Origin: Actinoallomurus spadix
GTDB lineage: Bacteria > Actinomycetota > Actinomycetes > Streptosporangiales > Streptosporangiaceae
Direction: 5' to 3'
DNA: 64,000 bases
Assembly (NCBI RefSeq): GCF_024055725.1
Contig: NZ_JAMXMX010000006.1
Span: 1-64,000 of the forward strand
Shown: positions 52,853 through 61,013 of the stretch, piece after piece
How the letters are laid out: each line of letters begins with the position of its first letter
Numbering within the stretch: the stretch's first letter is position 1
Program-made: the position numbers and the translations under genes
Notes under the pieces: model-generated
Told to the model about the DNA's origin: nothing
What the model saw: the letters and a program-made list of their open reading frames with translations, nothing else
The model's database searches: none

Positions 52853-53803
52853 TCAGATCGACGTGAGCACCCGGATGCGGTCGGCGATGGCGCGCCGGGC
52901 GACGTCGGACTCGAAGGCGATCGAGTCGAACTCGTGCGGGGCACCGGGGTGCAGGTGGAACTCCACCGGCACACCGGCGCGGCTGAGCTTCATCGCGTAG
53001 GCGAGGTCCTCGTCGCGGAAGACGTCGAGCTGGCCGACCTCGATGTAGGCCGGTGGCAGGCCGGTCGCGTCCTCGAGCCGGGCCGGAGCCGCCGTGGCCG
53101 GGACGTCGGGCCCGCCGGCGGCCTCGCCGAGCAGTGCCGGCCACGCGGTGAGGCTGTCGTCGTACGACCACAGCACGTAGGGCGCGATGTGGGGGTCCGG
53201 CGTGGTGGTGCGGTCGTCGAGCATCGGCATGAGCAGGATCTGACGGGCGATCTTCGGGCCTCCGCGCTCGCGCGTGAGGATCGTCAGCGCCGCCGCCATG
53301 CCGCCGCCGGCGCTGTCGCCCATCACGCCGATCCGGTCGGGGTCGACGCCCAGCTCGGAGGCGTGCTCGTGCAGCCAGCGCAGCGCGGCGTAGGCGTCCT
53401 CGAGCGGGGTCGGGAAGGGGTGCTCGGGCGCACGGCGGTACTCGACCGACAGCATCGGCACGCCGCTGGCGGACACGTAGCGGGAGACCGGCCCGTCGAA
53501 GAGGTCGATGCGGCCGAAGATGTACCCCCCTCCGTGGAAGAAGAGCACGGCCGGGCCCGGCGTCGCGCCGTCCTTGACGTACCAGCGCATCCTGATCTGC
53601 GCGCCGTCGTCCGCGGTCGCGTGGTGCTCGCTGGTCGTCACGTCGGCCGGAATCGGCTGGGCGGTGCCCGCGGCGCCGATGATCGGCTCCCAGAGGGCGC
53701 GGCGCGCGGCGACATCGCCCACCGCCGGAGGGGTGGCGTCCGCCATCGCGCCGGCCATCGGGGCCAGTGCCTCGGCGATCTCGGGGTCCAGGTTCAGCGA
53801 CAT
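52853..53803 (-). CDS. HSL-family alpha/beta hydrolase (carboxylesterase)
   Basis: 316 residues. HGGGYIFG oxyanion motif, GDSAGGG nucleophile Ser, catalytic Asp in GQLDVFRDE and His in PGAPHEFD. Hydrolyses short-chain esters by family. ATG with GAAGG; lies 47 nt after the oxidoreductase gene, so both are probably read from the MarR-box promoter at 54851-54879. Confidence 0.9.
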   Translation of the reverse strand: MSLNLDPEIAEALAPMAGAMADATPPAVGDVAARRALWEPIIGAAGTAQPIPADVTTSEHHATADDGAQIRMRWYVKDGATPGPAVLFFHGGGYIFGRIDLFDGPVSRYVSASGVPMLSVEYRRAPEHPFPTPLEDAYAALRWLHEHASELGVDPDRIGVMGDSAGGGMAAALTILTRERGGPKIARQILLMPMLDDRTTTPDPHIAPYVLWSYDDSLTAWPALLGEAAGGPDVPATAAPARLEDATGLPPAYIEVGQLDVFRDEDLAYAMKLSRAGVPVEFHLHPGAPHEFDSIAFESDVARRAIADRIRVLTSI

Positions 53804-53850
53804 GACTACCTTCTCGTTGGGGATCGTCGGGGTGGCGGTGGGCGACGGCG

Positions 53851-54792
53851 TCAGGCGCCGGGGAGGACGATGACCTTGCCGGAGATCGCGCCGGTGGCGG
53901 CTCGGGCGTGGAGGGCCGGCAGCTCGGCCAGCGGTACCCGCTCGGCGACGTCGACGCGCAGCTCACCGCGGTCGATCTGTGCCACCATCTGCGACAGCTG
54001 TTCGGCGTCGCTGCGGACGAACAGGTCGACGCCGCGTACGCCGCGCTCCTCGTCCGAAGGCGCGGGCATCCATACCGTGGTGTTCACGAGGGCACCGCCC
54101 GGGCGGATCAGGCCGACCAGCGCGGCCAGCTGCGCCGGGTCGACCGGCGCGAGGTTGAGGGCCAGGTCCACCGGCTCGGTGACCGCCGCGGTCACCTCGG
54201 TGGTGGTGTGGTCGATGACCTCGTCGGCGCCCGAGGCCCTGACGCGCTCACCGCTGCGGGGGCCGGCCGTGGCGATCACGTACGCACCGGCGTTCTTGGC
54301 CAGTTGCACGGCGTAGCCGCCGACCGCTCCGCCCGCGCCGTTGATCAGCACGCGTTGTCCGGCCGTCAGCGTGCCGTGGTCGAAGAGCGCCTGCCACGCG
54401 GTGAGGCCCACCAGCGGCAGCGCGGCGGCGTCCGCCAGCGGGACGCTCTTGGGTGCCGGCGTGAGGATCTCGGCCGGCGCGAGGACGTATTCCGCCGAGG
54501 CGCCGGTCCCCGTCATCGGCAGGAAGCCGATGACCTCGTCACCGACCGCGATGCCGTCCACACCGTCGCCCAGCGCGTCGACCGTGCCGGAGACGTCGAG
54601 GCCGGGCGTGTGCGGCAGCGTCACCGGGATGGGGCCCTGCATGAAGCCGGCGCGGATGTTGCCGTCGACCGAGTTGAACGATGTCGCGGCGACGCGGATC
54701 CGGACCTCGCCGGCTCCGGGGACGGGCTGCTCCGCGTCCTCGTAGCGCAGGACGCCGGGGTCGCCGTACTCGTGGAAACGCACTGCCTTCAT
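53851..54792 (-). CDS. NADPH:quinone oxidoreductase-type MDR protein
   Basis: 313 residues, zinc-free medium-chain reductase: GDPGVLRYEDAEQPVPGAGEV start, PHTPGLDVSG, cofactor fold INGAGGAVGGYAVQLAK. Reduces quinones or enals with NADPH; often part of electrophile detoxification. Its promoter carries two MarR-type palindromes. Confidence 0.9.
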   Translation of the reverse strand: MKAVRFHEYGDPGVLRYEDAEQPVPGAGEVRIRVAATSFNSVDGNIRAGFMQGPIPVTLPHTPGLDVSGTVDALGDGVDGIAVGDEVIGFLPMTGTGASAEYVLAPAEILTPAPKSVPLADAAALPLVGLTAWQALFDHGTLTAGQRVLINGAGGAVGGYAVQLAKNAGAYVIATAGPRSGERVRASGADEVIDHTTTEVTAAVTEPVDLALNLAPVDPAQLAALVGLIRPGGALVNTTVWMPAPSDEERGVRGVDLFVRSDAEQLSQMVAQIDRGELRVDVAERVPLAELPALHARAATGAISGKVIVLPGA

Positions 54793-54821
54793 GTCAGATC
54801 TCGCTCTCGCTTGGTTCGGAT

Positions 54822-54841
54822 TTGCTTCGAACTTGAAGCAA
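54822..54841. promoter_or_regulatory. MarR-type operator, downstream half of the pair
   Basis: TTGCTTCGAACTTGAAGCAA: 7-nt arms TTGCTTC/GAAGCAA are perfect. It follows the -10 and covers the presumed transcription start of the oxidoreductase gene. Same arms as the sites at 54861 and 58859. Confidence 0.75.
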
Positions 54842-54850
54842 CCGTGGATG

Positions 54851-54879
54851 ACACTACACCTGCTTCAAATTCGAAGCAA
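54851..54879 (-). promoter_or_regulatory. Promoter of the oxidoreductase-hydrolase operon
   Basis: On the minus strand TTGCTT (complement of 54874-54879) and TAGTGT (complement of 54851-54856) are separated by exactly 17 bp, a good actinobacterial sigma-70-type pair. The second MarR-type palindrome overlaps the -35 and fills most of the spacer. Confidence 0.7.
54861..54878. promoter_or_regulatory. MarR-type operator, upstream half of the pair
   Basis: TGCTTCAAATTCGAAGCA: arms TGCTTC/GAAGCA. Centre is 38 bp from that of the other site. Lies within the -35/-10 interval, so binding should block RNA polymerase. Confidence 0.75.
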
Positions 54880-54924
54880 GTGGCGTACGACACTCGATCC
54901 CGGGCCACCACGCCCTTCGCCGGA

Positions 54925-55488
54925 TCAGCCGGGGCGGCGCGAAGGGCCCACCGCCGCGACGAGCTCGGCGGCGGCCTGGTCGATGCGCTCGCGCAGTCGC
55001 CCCGAGCCGCCGTACGGCGAGCCCTCCCAGTCCTCCGGGCCGGCGACGACGACGGTGGGCACGGGCTCCGCGTGCAGGCAGGTGAGGCGGCCCCGCATTA
55101 CCTGGCCGAGGTCAGGTGGGCGCCGACGCGAGCCGCTGCTGGCCGCGAGCAGGACGGGCGTACCGGACAGGACATCCTCCTCGAGGACGTCGAAGAACGA
55201 TGCGAACACGGCGCTCGGGGAGGTGACGACCACCGGTGTCGCCACCACGAGCCCGTCGGCCACCGCCACCGCGGCGATCGCCTCCCGCAGGTCGAGGCTG
55301 GCGCCCTGGGTGGCGCACTGAGCGAGGTCGGCCGCCAGCCGGCACAGCTCCAGCACCTCCAGCTCGACCCTCACTCCACTGGCCGTGAGCGAGCCGCAGA
55401 CGGACCTCGTGATCTGGTCCGCGAGCAGGCGGGTGGGGCGCGGGTAACCGGCGCCGGCACTGACGACGGCCAGGGACACGGGGCTCAC
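54925..55488 (-). CDS. NADPH-dependent FMN reductase
   Basis: 187 residues of the flavodoxin-like reductase group (MsuE/CE1759-type): VVSAGAGYPRPTRLLADQIT at the N-terminus, ATPVVVTSPSAVFASFFDVL, and GSRRRPPDLGQ. Supplies reduced FMN to a monooxygenase in other clusters; none is next to it here. Runs 31 nt after the cupin gene, so the two are probably co-transcribed. Confidence 0.8.
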   Translation of the reverse strand: MSPVSLAVVSAGAGYPRPTRLLADQITRSVCGSLTASGVRVELEVLELCRLAADLAQCATQGASLDLREAIAAVAVADGLVVATPVVVTSPSAVFASFFDVLEEDVLSGTPVLLAASSGSRRRPPDLGQVMRGRLTCLHAEPVPTVVVAGPEDWEGSPYGGSGRLRERIDQAAAELVAAVGPSRRPG

Positions 55489-55519
55489 CGGTCCTCCCTA
55501 CAGCCGGGCCGTGATGCCG

Positions 55520-55987
55520 TCAGCGGGGAGGGCCGAGGACGACGTTGCCGGACAGTTCGGCGGCTTCGGCGAGCAGCTCCATCGAGATCTCGAAGCCCTC
55601 CGGGCGCGGCTCGCGCAGGTCGCGGCCCGCGTGGCGGAACATCTTCTCCAGCCCGGCCGGGGTCGCCATGAGCAGCAGGTCGGCCTTCTCGGAGGTGATG
55701 CGGTAGCCGTGCGGGATGCCCCGGGGCAGGAAGACGATGCCGCCCTCCCGCAGCTCGTGCTCCTCGTCGCCGACCCACACCAGCGCCGAGCCGGAGATGA
55801 GCAGGAAGACCTCGTCCTCCTTCTTGTGCATGTGGAACGGCGGCGCCTCTCCCTTACTGACGTCGAAGCGTCCGACGGTCAGCCGCCCATCGGTCGCCTC
55901 GGCGTCGAGCAGGACGCTGAAGGTGCTTCCGGCGATCCACTCGAGCTGCTGCTGGTCCTCTCGCTGGGCGAGGTAGGGGATGCTCAT
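55520..55987 (-). CDS. Cupin-domain protein
   Basis: 155 residues, single cupin: PPFHMHKKEDEVF (metal-type His pair, Glu) and LPRGIPHGYRI in the second motif. Metal-binding is likely; function (dioxygenase, isomerase or sensor) not defined. ATG with GAGGAC upstream. Divergent from the ATPase-HTH regulator. Confidence 0.85.
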   Translation of the reverse strand: MSIPYLAQREDQQQLEWIAGSTFSVLLDAEATDGRLTVGRFDVSKGEAPPFHMHKKEDEVFLLISGSALVWVGDEEHELREGGIVFLPRGIPHGYRITSEKADLLLMATPAGLEKMFRHAGRDLREPRPEGFEISMELLAEAAELSGNVVLGPPR

Positions 55988-56175
55988 GGTCGGTCCTCGA
56001 TGCCCGTGGACGGCGGCGCCGTCCTCCTACCAGCGATCCTGCGCCGTACCGCTGCCCGTTCTCCACGCCCGCCGGTGCTCACCCGGGCCCAGCGCTGCTC
56101 ACGCCGAGGCGCTCGCCCATCTATCTGGCGGACACCTCGACACGGCAGGATGGGCCACGGCGGGAGGAGCTTTGC

Positions 56176-58245
56176 GTGGGTTTGACGGGATTGGCGGGCA
56201 GGCTGGCCGCGGCACGAGCCGATGCGCTGGTCGGCAGGGAGCCGGAGCGGAAGGTGCTCGACCGGATGCTGTCGGGAGCGGCGGACGCTCCGCTCGTGGC
56301 ATACGTCCATGGTCCCGGTGGCATCGGCAAGTCCTCGCTGTTGCGCTACGCAGGCCGCCAGGCGGAGCTCGCCGGCCGCGGTGTGGTGCACATCGACGCG
56401 CGGTTCCTCGACGTGGATCCGCGTCGTCTCGAGGAGGCCGCGGCCCTGGCGTGCTCCGAGCCCGGCACCGTCCTGCTCCTCGACACCTTCGAGCGCTGCC
56501 AGCCGCTCGAGCCGTGGCTGCGCGACACCTTCCTGCTCCGGCTCGCGGAGGACGCCCTCGTCGTGGTCGCGAGCAGAGTCGCCCCGGACGTCGAGTGGTC
56601 ACTGGATCCAGGCTGGGCGCAGCTCTTCGCCGAACTGGCCGTACGACCGCTCGACGCCGCCCAGTCCGACGCCCTGCTCGCCGCGCGCGGCGTCCCCGCC
56701 GAGCAGCGCAGCCCCTTCATCGCCTTCGCCGGGGGCAGCCCCCTCGCCCTCTCGCTCGCCGCCTCCCTGCCCGCCGCGGCGCCGGGCGCGCCGTGGGAGC
56801 CCACCGGCGACGTGCTGACGACCCTGGTCGAGCGGCTGGTGGGCGACCTGCCGAGCGCCGCGCACCGACGCGCCCTCGAGGTCGTCGCGCAGGCCTACGT
56901 CACGCGCGAACCGCTGCTGCGCGCGGTGCTGGGTGACGAGGACACCGCGACGGTGTTCTCCTGGCTGCGTCAGCTGCCCTACGTCGAGGCCACGCCCGAA
57001 GGGCTGCATCCGCACGACGCGGTGCGGGCGACGCTCGAGGCCGACCTGCGCTGGCGGGATCCCGAGCGCTACGACGACGTACGCGCCCGCGTCTCGACCG
57101 CGGGCCTGCAGGCGGTGCGCGGCGCCTCCGAGGACGACGCCCCGCTGCGCGTCGCGGAGTGGATGTTCCTCTTCCGCGACCAGGACGGCATGGACGACCT
57201 GCATGACTGGCAGGCGCACCCCCACGTCGAGGACGCTCCCCTCCGGCCCGCCGACGTGCCCGAGGTGCTGCGCATGGCGGAGGAGGCGGAGGGCCGCGAG
57301 TCCGCCGCCACGGTCGCGTACTGGGTGCGCCGCCGTCCGGAGGCCTTCCGTGTCCACCGCTACGCGGGCTCCTCCGCGCCCGTCGCGTTCATGGCCATCC
57401 TGCGGCTGGAGGCACCGCTGCCCGAGGACCGGGCCGGGGATCCGGTGATCGCGGCGCTCTGGGACCATGTAGAGGCGACCGCCCCCTTGCGGGAGGGCGA
57501 GCACCTGGGCGTCCGCCGTTTCGCGATGCAGCCCGGCTGGCACCAGCGACCCTCGCCCCTCATGGACCTCATGAGCCGGCGCGCCATCGCGGACGAGATG
57601 AGGGCCCGCGGGCGCGCGCTGACCTTCACCGTCTTCGAGGACACCGACCGGTGGAAGGGCTATCTCGCCAAGGCCGGGATGCTGGAGGTCACGGCCGTGG
57701 ACGTCGGAGGGCGGGTACAGCACCTCTTCGGCAGGGACTGGCGGCGGCAGTCGGTGGACCAGTGGGTGGAGGACAGGGCCCGCGCCGTGGCCGTGCCCGT
57801 GGCCGGGGAGACCGGTTCTCCGTCCGCCGCCGGCTCGGACGACGAGCGCGGCGGCGACCTGCCGCGCGCCGCGTTCGAGGAGGGCGTGCTCGAGGCGCTG
57901 CGGACGTGGCGCGCTCCCCGGGAGTTCGCCACCAGCGTCCTGCTGCACTCGCGCCTCGTGCCGCGGGGTTCCGCCGACCCCGTGGCGGACCTGCGCGGCG
58001 CGATCACGACCGCCCTCGACGCGCTGCAGGTCGACCCCGCGGGCGTGAAGGCGCACGACGCGCTCACCGCCACGTACATCGCGGCCTCGCGCACCCACAA
58101 GGCCGCCGCTCGACGGCTGGGGGTGCCGTACGGCACCTACCGGCGCCATCTCACCCTGGCCAAGGAGCGGCTCATCGAACAGCTGCTGCGGCAGGCGGCC
58201 ACGGCGCCCGTGCCGTCCCCGCCGCGCTCGTCACCGGAGGGGTGA
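56176..58245 (+). CDS. Large ATPase-regulator with C-terminal HTH
   Basis: 689 residues. N-terminal P-loop GPGGIGKSS (residues 46-54) and LLLDTFERC Walker B, a STAND/AAA-type signalling ATPase; a middle region (about 350-545) of unclear fold; then an HTH near the C-terminus with ASRTHKAAARRLGVPYGTYRRHL, a Fis/sigma-like recognition helix. GTG 56176 with GGAGGAG 7 nt upstream. Divergent from cupin-FMN reductase, which are its probable targets. Ligand unknown; resembles other actinobacterial ATPase-regulators only in outline. Confidence 0.8.
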   Translation: MGLTGLAGRLAAARADALVGREPERKVLDRMLSGAADAPLVAYVHGPGGIGKSSLLRYAGRQAELAGRGVVHIDARFLDVDPRRLEEAAALACSEPGTVLLLDTFERCQPLEPWLRDTFLLRLAEDALVVVASRVAPDVEWSLDPGWAQLFAELAVRPLDAAQSDALLAARGVPAEQRSPFIAFAGGSPLALSLAASLPAAAPGAPWEPTGDVLTTLVERLVGDLPSAAHRRALEVVAQAYVTREPLLRAVLGDEDTATVFSWLRQLPYVEATPEGLHPHDAVRATLEADLRWRDPERYDDVRARVSTAGLQAVRGASEDDAPLRVAEWMFLFRDQDGMDDLHDWQAHPHVEDAPLRPADVPEVLRMAEEAEGRESAATVAYWVRRRPEAFRVHRYAGSSAPVAFMAILRLEAPLPEDRAGDPVIAALWDHVEATAPLREGEHLGVRRFAMQPGWHQRPSPLMDLMSRRAIADEMRARGRALTFTVFEDTDRWKGYLAKAGMLEVTAVDVGGRVQHLFGRDWRRQSVDQWVEDRARAVAVPVAGETGSPSAAGSDDERGGDLPRAAFEEGVLEALRTWRAPREFATSVLLHSRLVPRGSADPVADLRGAITTALDALQVDPAGVKAHDALTATYIAASRTHKAAARRLGVPYGTYRRHLTLAKERLIEQLLRQAATAPVPSPPRSSPEG

Positions 58246-58339
58246 GGTCGCGGACCGCGGACACGACCTTGGCGGCGCCCGGCCCGGTCCGCCGCGCACC
58301 CGCTGCGGCCGGCCGTCCGGCGCGAGCCGGGCTACGTCG

Positions 58340-58843
58340 TCACGCTCCGCCTTTGCGGCGGCGAGGCGCGGCCGAGCGAGGCGGTGTGGCGCGCATGTGG
58401 TCGCGTACCGGCGCCAGCAGGCCGGCGAGGGCCTTCACGTCATCGCGCGAGAGCGGCTCGAAGAGCAGGCCGCGGACGACCTCGATATGACCGGGCAGCA
58501 CCTTCGCGAGCAGCGCGCGTCCGGCGTCGGTGATGGTGACCGTGATGCTCCGCTCGTCGTCCGGAGAGGGAGCGCGCACGACCAGGCCCGCCTTCTCCAG
58601 CAGACCCGCCTGGTAGGTCAGACCGCTGCGGCTGTAGACGACGCCGTCGGCCAGGTCGGTCATGCGGTGGCTGCCCGTCGGGGAGTCTCCGAGCCGGGCC
58701 AGCAGCTGGAACTGCACATAGCTGAGATCACCGGCCTCGCGCAGCTGTTGCTCGACCGCGTGCCGGAGCAGGCTGGTCACCTCGATGAGGTCGAAGTAGG
58801 CGCCGAGCTGCACGGGGTCGAGCGACGGCGGTGAATCAGGCAT
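58340..58843 (-). CDS. MarR-family repressor
   Basis: 167 residues with the winged helix of MarR (DLSYVQFQLLARLGDSP, then TDLADGVVYSRSGLTYQAGLLEKAGLV, wing SPDDERSITVTIT). ATG preceded by TAGACT 6 nt away, without a ribosome site, so leaderless. The perfect palindrome CTTCGAATTCGAAG (58859-58872) lies 3 nt beyond that -10. Likely represses itself and the oxidoreductase operon at 54.8 kb. Confidence 0.9.
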   Translation of the reverse strand: MPDSPPSLDPVQLGAYFDLIEVTSLLRHAVEQQLREAGDLSYVQFQLLARLGDSPTGSHRMTDLADGVVYSRSGLTYQAGLLEKAGLVVRAPSPDDERSITVTITDAGRALLAKVLPGHIEVVRGLLFEPLSRDDVKALAGLLAPVRDHMRATPPRSAAPRRRKGGA

Positions 58844-58849
58844 GACCGG

Positions 58850-58855
58850 AGTCTA
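58850..58855 (-). promoter_or_regulatory. -10 of the marR gene
   Basis: TAGACT on the minus strand, 6 nt before the ATG at 58843; the operator begins 3 nt further upstream, in the -35/-10 spacer. Confidence 0.6.
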
Positions 58856-58858
58856 CTG

Positions 58859-58872
58859 CTTCGAATTCGAAG
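58859..58872. promoter_or_regulatory. MarR-type operator at marR
   Basis: CTTCGAATTCGAAG, a perfect 14-bp palindrome, extended by TG on the left. Shares GCTTC...GAAG arms with both sites at 54.8 kb. Confidence 0.78.
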
Positions 58873-58987
58873 GGCATGGCACGACGCTGCCGTGGTGATC
58901 GTGTTGCCGTCGTCCGCGCGACCGGCGCGTCATCGCGAGAAGGCCACCGTCGGCACCGGAACTCGGCGCCGACGGTGTTCCCTCCGG

Positions 58988-59752
58988 TCACTTCCCGTGC
59001 GGGTCGGAGGCGTTGACGGTGGCGACGACCTGGTCGTACTCCCCGCGGGCCTCGGCGTAGCGCAGGAACTTGACCCGCTCGACCTGGATCTCCTTCGCGT
59101 CCGGCCGGGTCTCGAACAGCTCCATGACCTCCGCGACGTATTCGTCGAGCGGCATGGCGAACTCGCTCTCCTCCTGTCCGGGCAGCAGCGACGTGCGGAC
59201 CGCCGGCGGCTCGAGCTCCACGATCTTCACGTTCGTGTCGGCGAGCTGCAGCCGGATCGACTCGCTCAGCATGTGGATGGCGGCCTTCGACGCGTTGTAG
59301 CTCGGCGTGACCTTGAGCGGTATGAACGCCAGGCCCGAGGAGACGGTGACGATCGTGGCGTCCGGCTGCGCCCGCAGGTGCTCGATGAACGCGGCGATGA
59401 GCCGGATCGGGCCGAGCACGTTGGTCGTCACGATGGACTCGGCCGAGGCCAGGAACGACTCGGGCCGGTGCCAGTCCTCGACGCGCATGATGCCGGCCAT
59501 CGTGATCAGGACGTTGAGGTCCGGGTGCCTGGCCAGGACCTGCTTGGCGGCGGCCTCGATGCTCGCGGCGTCCGCCGTGTCGATCTGCACGGTGTCGATG
59601 CCGGGATGCTCGGCGGCGATCTGGTCGAGGAGTTCCGTACGGCGGCCGCCGACGATCACGGTGTTGCCCTTGGCCTGAAGTTCCAGGGCGAGAGCAAGGC
59701 CGATGCCGCTGGTGGAGCCGGGGATGAAGATGGTGTTTCCGGTGATGTCCAT
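58988..59752 (-). CDS. SDR family oxidoreductase
   Basis: 254 residues. Cofactor motif GSTSGIG near residue 12, AGIM, catalytic Ser in VSSGLAF, YNASK. ATG at 59752 opens the domain. Resembles DltE-like uncharacterised SDRs. Divergent from the XRE regulator with a palindrome between. Confidence 0.88.
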   Translation of the reverse strand: MDITGNTIFIPGSTSGIGLALALELQAKGNTVIVGGRRTELLDQIAAEHPGIDTVQIDTADAASIEAAAKQVLARHPDLNVLITMAGIMRVEDWHRPESFLASAESIVTTNVLGPIRLIAAFIEHLRAQPDATIVTVSSGLAFIPLKVTPSYNASKAAIHMLSESIRLQLADTNVKIVELEPPAVRTSLLPGQEESEFAMPLDEYVAEVMELFETRPDAKEIQVERVKFLRYAEARGEYDQVVATVNASDPHGK

Positions 59753-59802
59753 GGCTTCAGCCTCGCCCATCGCCCCGCGGAGGTGCAGAGACCGCTCATC
59801 GG

Positions 59803-59817
59803 GGGATCGGCGATCCC
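59803..59817. promoter_or_regulatory. Palindrome between the SDR and XRE regulator genes
   Basis: GGGATCG-G-CGATCCC, perfect with a one-base centre. It lies just upstream of the presumed -35 of the regulator (AATAAT -10 at 59841-59846, 7 nt before its ATG) and 50 bp before the SDR start, so is placed to control both. Confidence 0.55.
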
Positions 59818-59853
59818 TGGTTCGCCGGGGGCGTGGGCCGAATAATTGAACGC

Positions 59854-60696
59854 ATGGATCGTGCAGCACTCGCGGACTTCCTGCGGCGCCGCCGCGACGC
59901 CCTGCGGCCCGGGGACGTCGGGCTCCCCGAGGGCACGCGCCGCCGGGCCCCGGGCCTGCGGCGGGAGGAGGTCGCGGCCCTCGCCGTGATGTCGACCGAC
60001 TATTACACGCGGCTGGAGCAGCAACGCGGTCCGCAGCCGAGCGAGCAGATGCTCGCGTCGCTCGCCCGGGCGCTACGGCTGACGAGCGACGAACGCGACT
60101 ATCTCTTCCAGGTGGCGGGGCAGAACCCGCCGGCCGCGATGTCGGCCGCGACGCATGTCGCGCCCGCGCTGCTGAGAGTGCTGGACCGCCTCTCCGACAC
60201 CCCGGCGCTCATCCTGTCGAACCTGGGCGAGACGCTCGTGCAGAACCGGATGGCCGAGGCGCTGTTCGGCGACAGATCGGGCTACACGGGCCTCGCCCGC
60301 AGCGAGACCTATCGGTGGTTCACCGATCCCGCGGAGCGGCTGCACTACCCCGAAGACGACCGTGACCGGCAGAGCCGCGCCCACGTCGCGAACCTGCGCG
60401 CGGCGTACGGCTCGATGGGCCCGCACTCACCCGCGGGCGACCTCGTACGGGCGCTGCAGAAGGAGAGCACGGAGTTCGCCGAACTCTGGGAGCGGCACGA
60501 GGTGGCCAAGCGCTTCGAGGATCACAAGACGCTCATCCATCCCGAGCTCGGCGAGATCGAGGTGGACTGCCAAGTGCTGTTCACCGAGGATCAGTCGCAG
60601 GCGCTGCTCGTGCTCACCGCCGCCCCGAACACCGAGGGGTATGAGAAGCTGCGGCTCCTCGGGGTGCTGGGGCACCACCGCTTCGCCGAGACCTGA
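59854..60696 (+). CDS. XRE-type regulator with MmyB-like ligand domain
   Basis: 280 residues. N-terminal HTH_XRE (RRAPGLRREEVAALAVMSTDYYTRLEQQR) and a C-terminal MmyB-like region (about 105-275) with LSDTPALILSNLGETLVQNRMAEALFGD. Family members typically control a divergent SDR or oxidoreductase gene, as here. ATG 59854; AATAAT lies 7 nt before it with no ribosome site. Confidence 0.9.
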   Translation: MDRAALADFLRRRRDALRPGDVGLPEGTRRRAPGLRREEVAALAVMSTDYYTRLEQQRGPQPSEQMLASLARALRLTSDERDYLFQVAGQNPPAAMSAATHVAPALLRVLDRLSDTPALILSNLGETLVQNRMAEALFGDRSGYTGLARSETYRWFTDPAERLHYPEDDRDRQSRAHVANLRAAYGSMGPHSPAGDLVRALQKESTEFAELWERHEVAKRFEDHKTLIHPELGEIEVDCQVLFTEDQSQALLVLTAAPNTEGYEKLRLLGVLGHHRFAET

Positions 60697-61013
60697 GACG
60701 CCCGCCCGCGCGAAAGGACCTACGAGGCGATTTCCCTTCGCCGGCATTGTCCGGGTCAGGTCGTGGGGGTCGCCGTCCAGGTGCCTTTCGGCTCCTGTAG
60801 AGGCCCATCGGTCTCTTCCGGCCTCTCAGCCCTTCCTTGCGGATCCCGTCCAGGCGGTCCGTTCGGTCGAGCTCCCTCGCACGTCTCGTAGGCCACTTCC
60901 CACACTGCCTCGGCGCACCTGCTCCCTCAAGGGACCAAAGTCCCTGCTCACGGGACCATGGTCCCCTGCGGCCGTCTGGACGAGGCCGCCGCCGCCCCGG
61001 CCGGGGCGGCGGC
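60697..61013. other. Spacer with two related palindromes and a 26-nt hairpin
   Basis: No gene. It holds AGGGAC-CAAA-GTCCCT (60930-60945), the perfect palindrome GGGACCATGGTCCC (60952-60965) and a self-complementary GC hairpin at 60988-61013 touching the stop of the IclR gene. The hairpin is a likely terminator; the paired GGGAC...GTCCC sites look like a protein binding site but lie between the ends of two genes. Confidence 0.5.
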
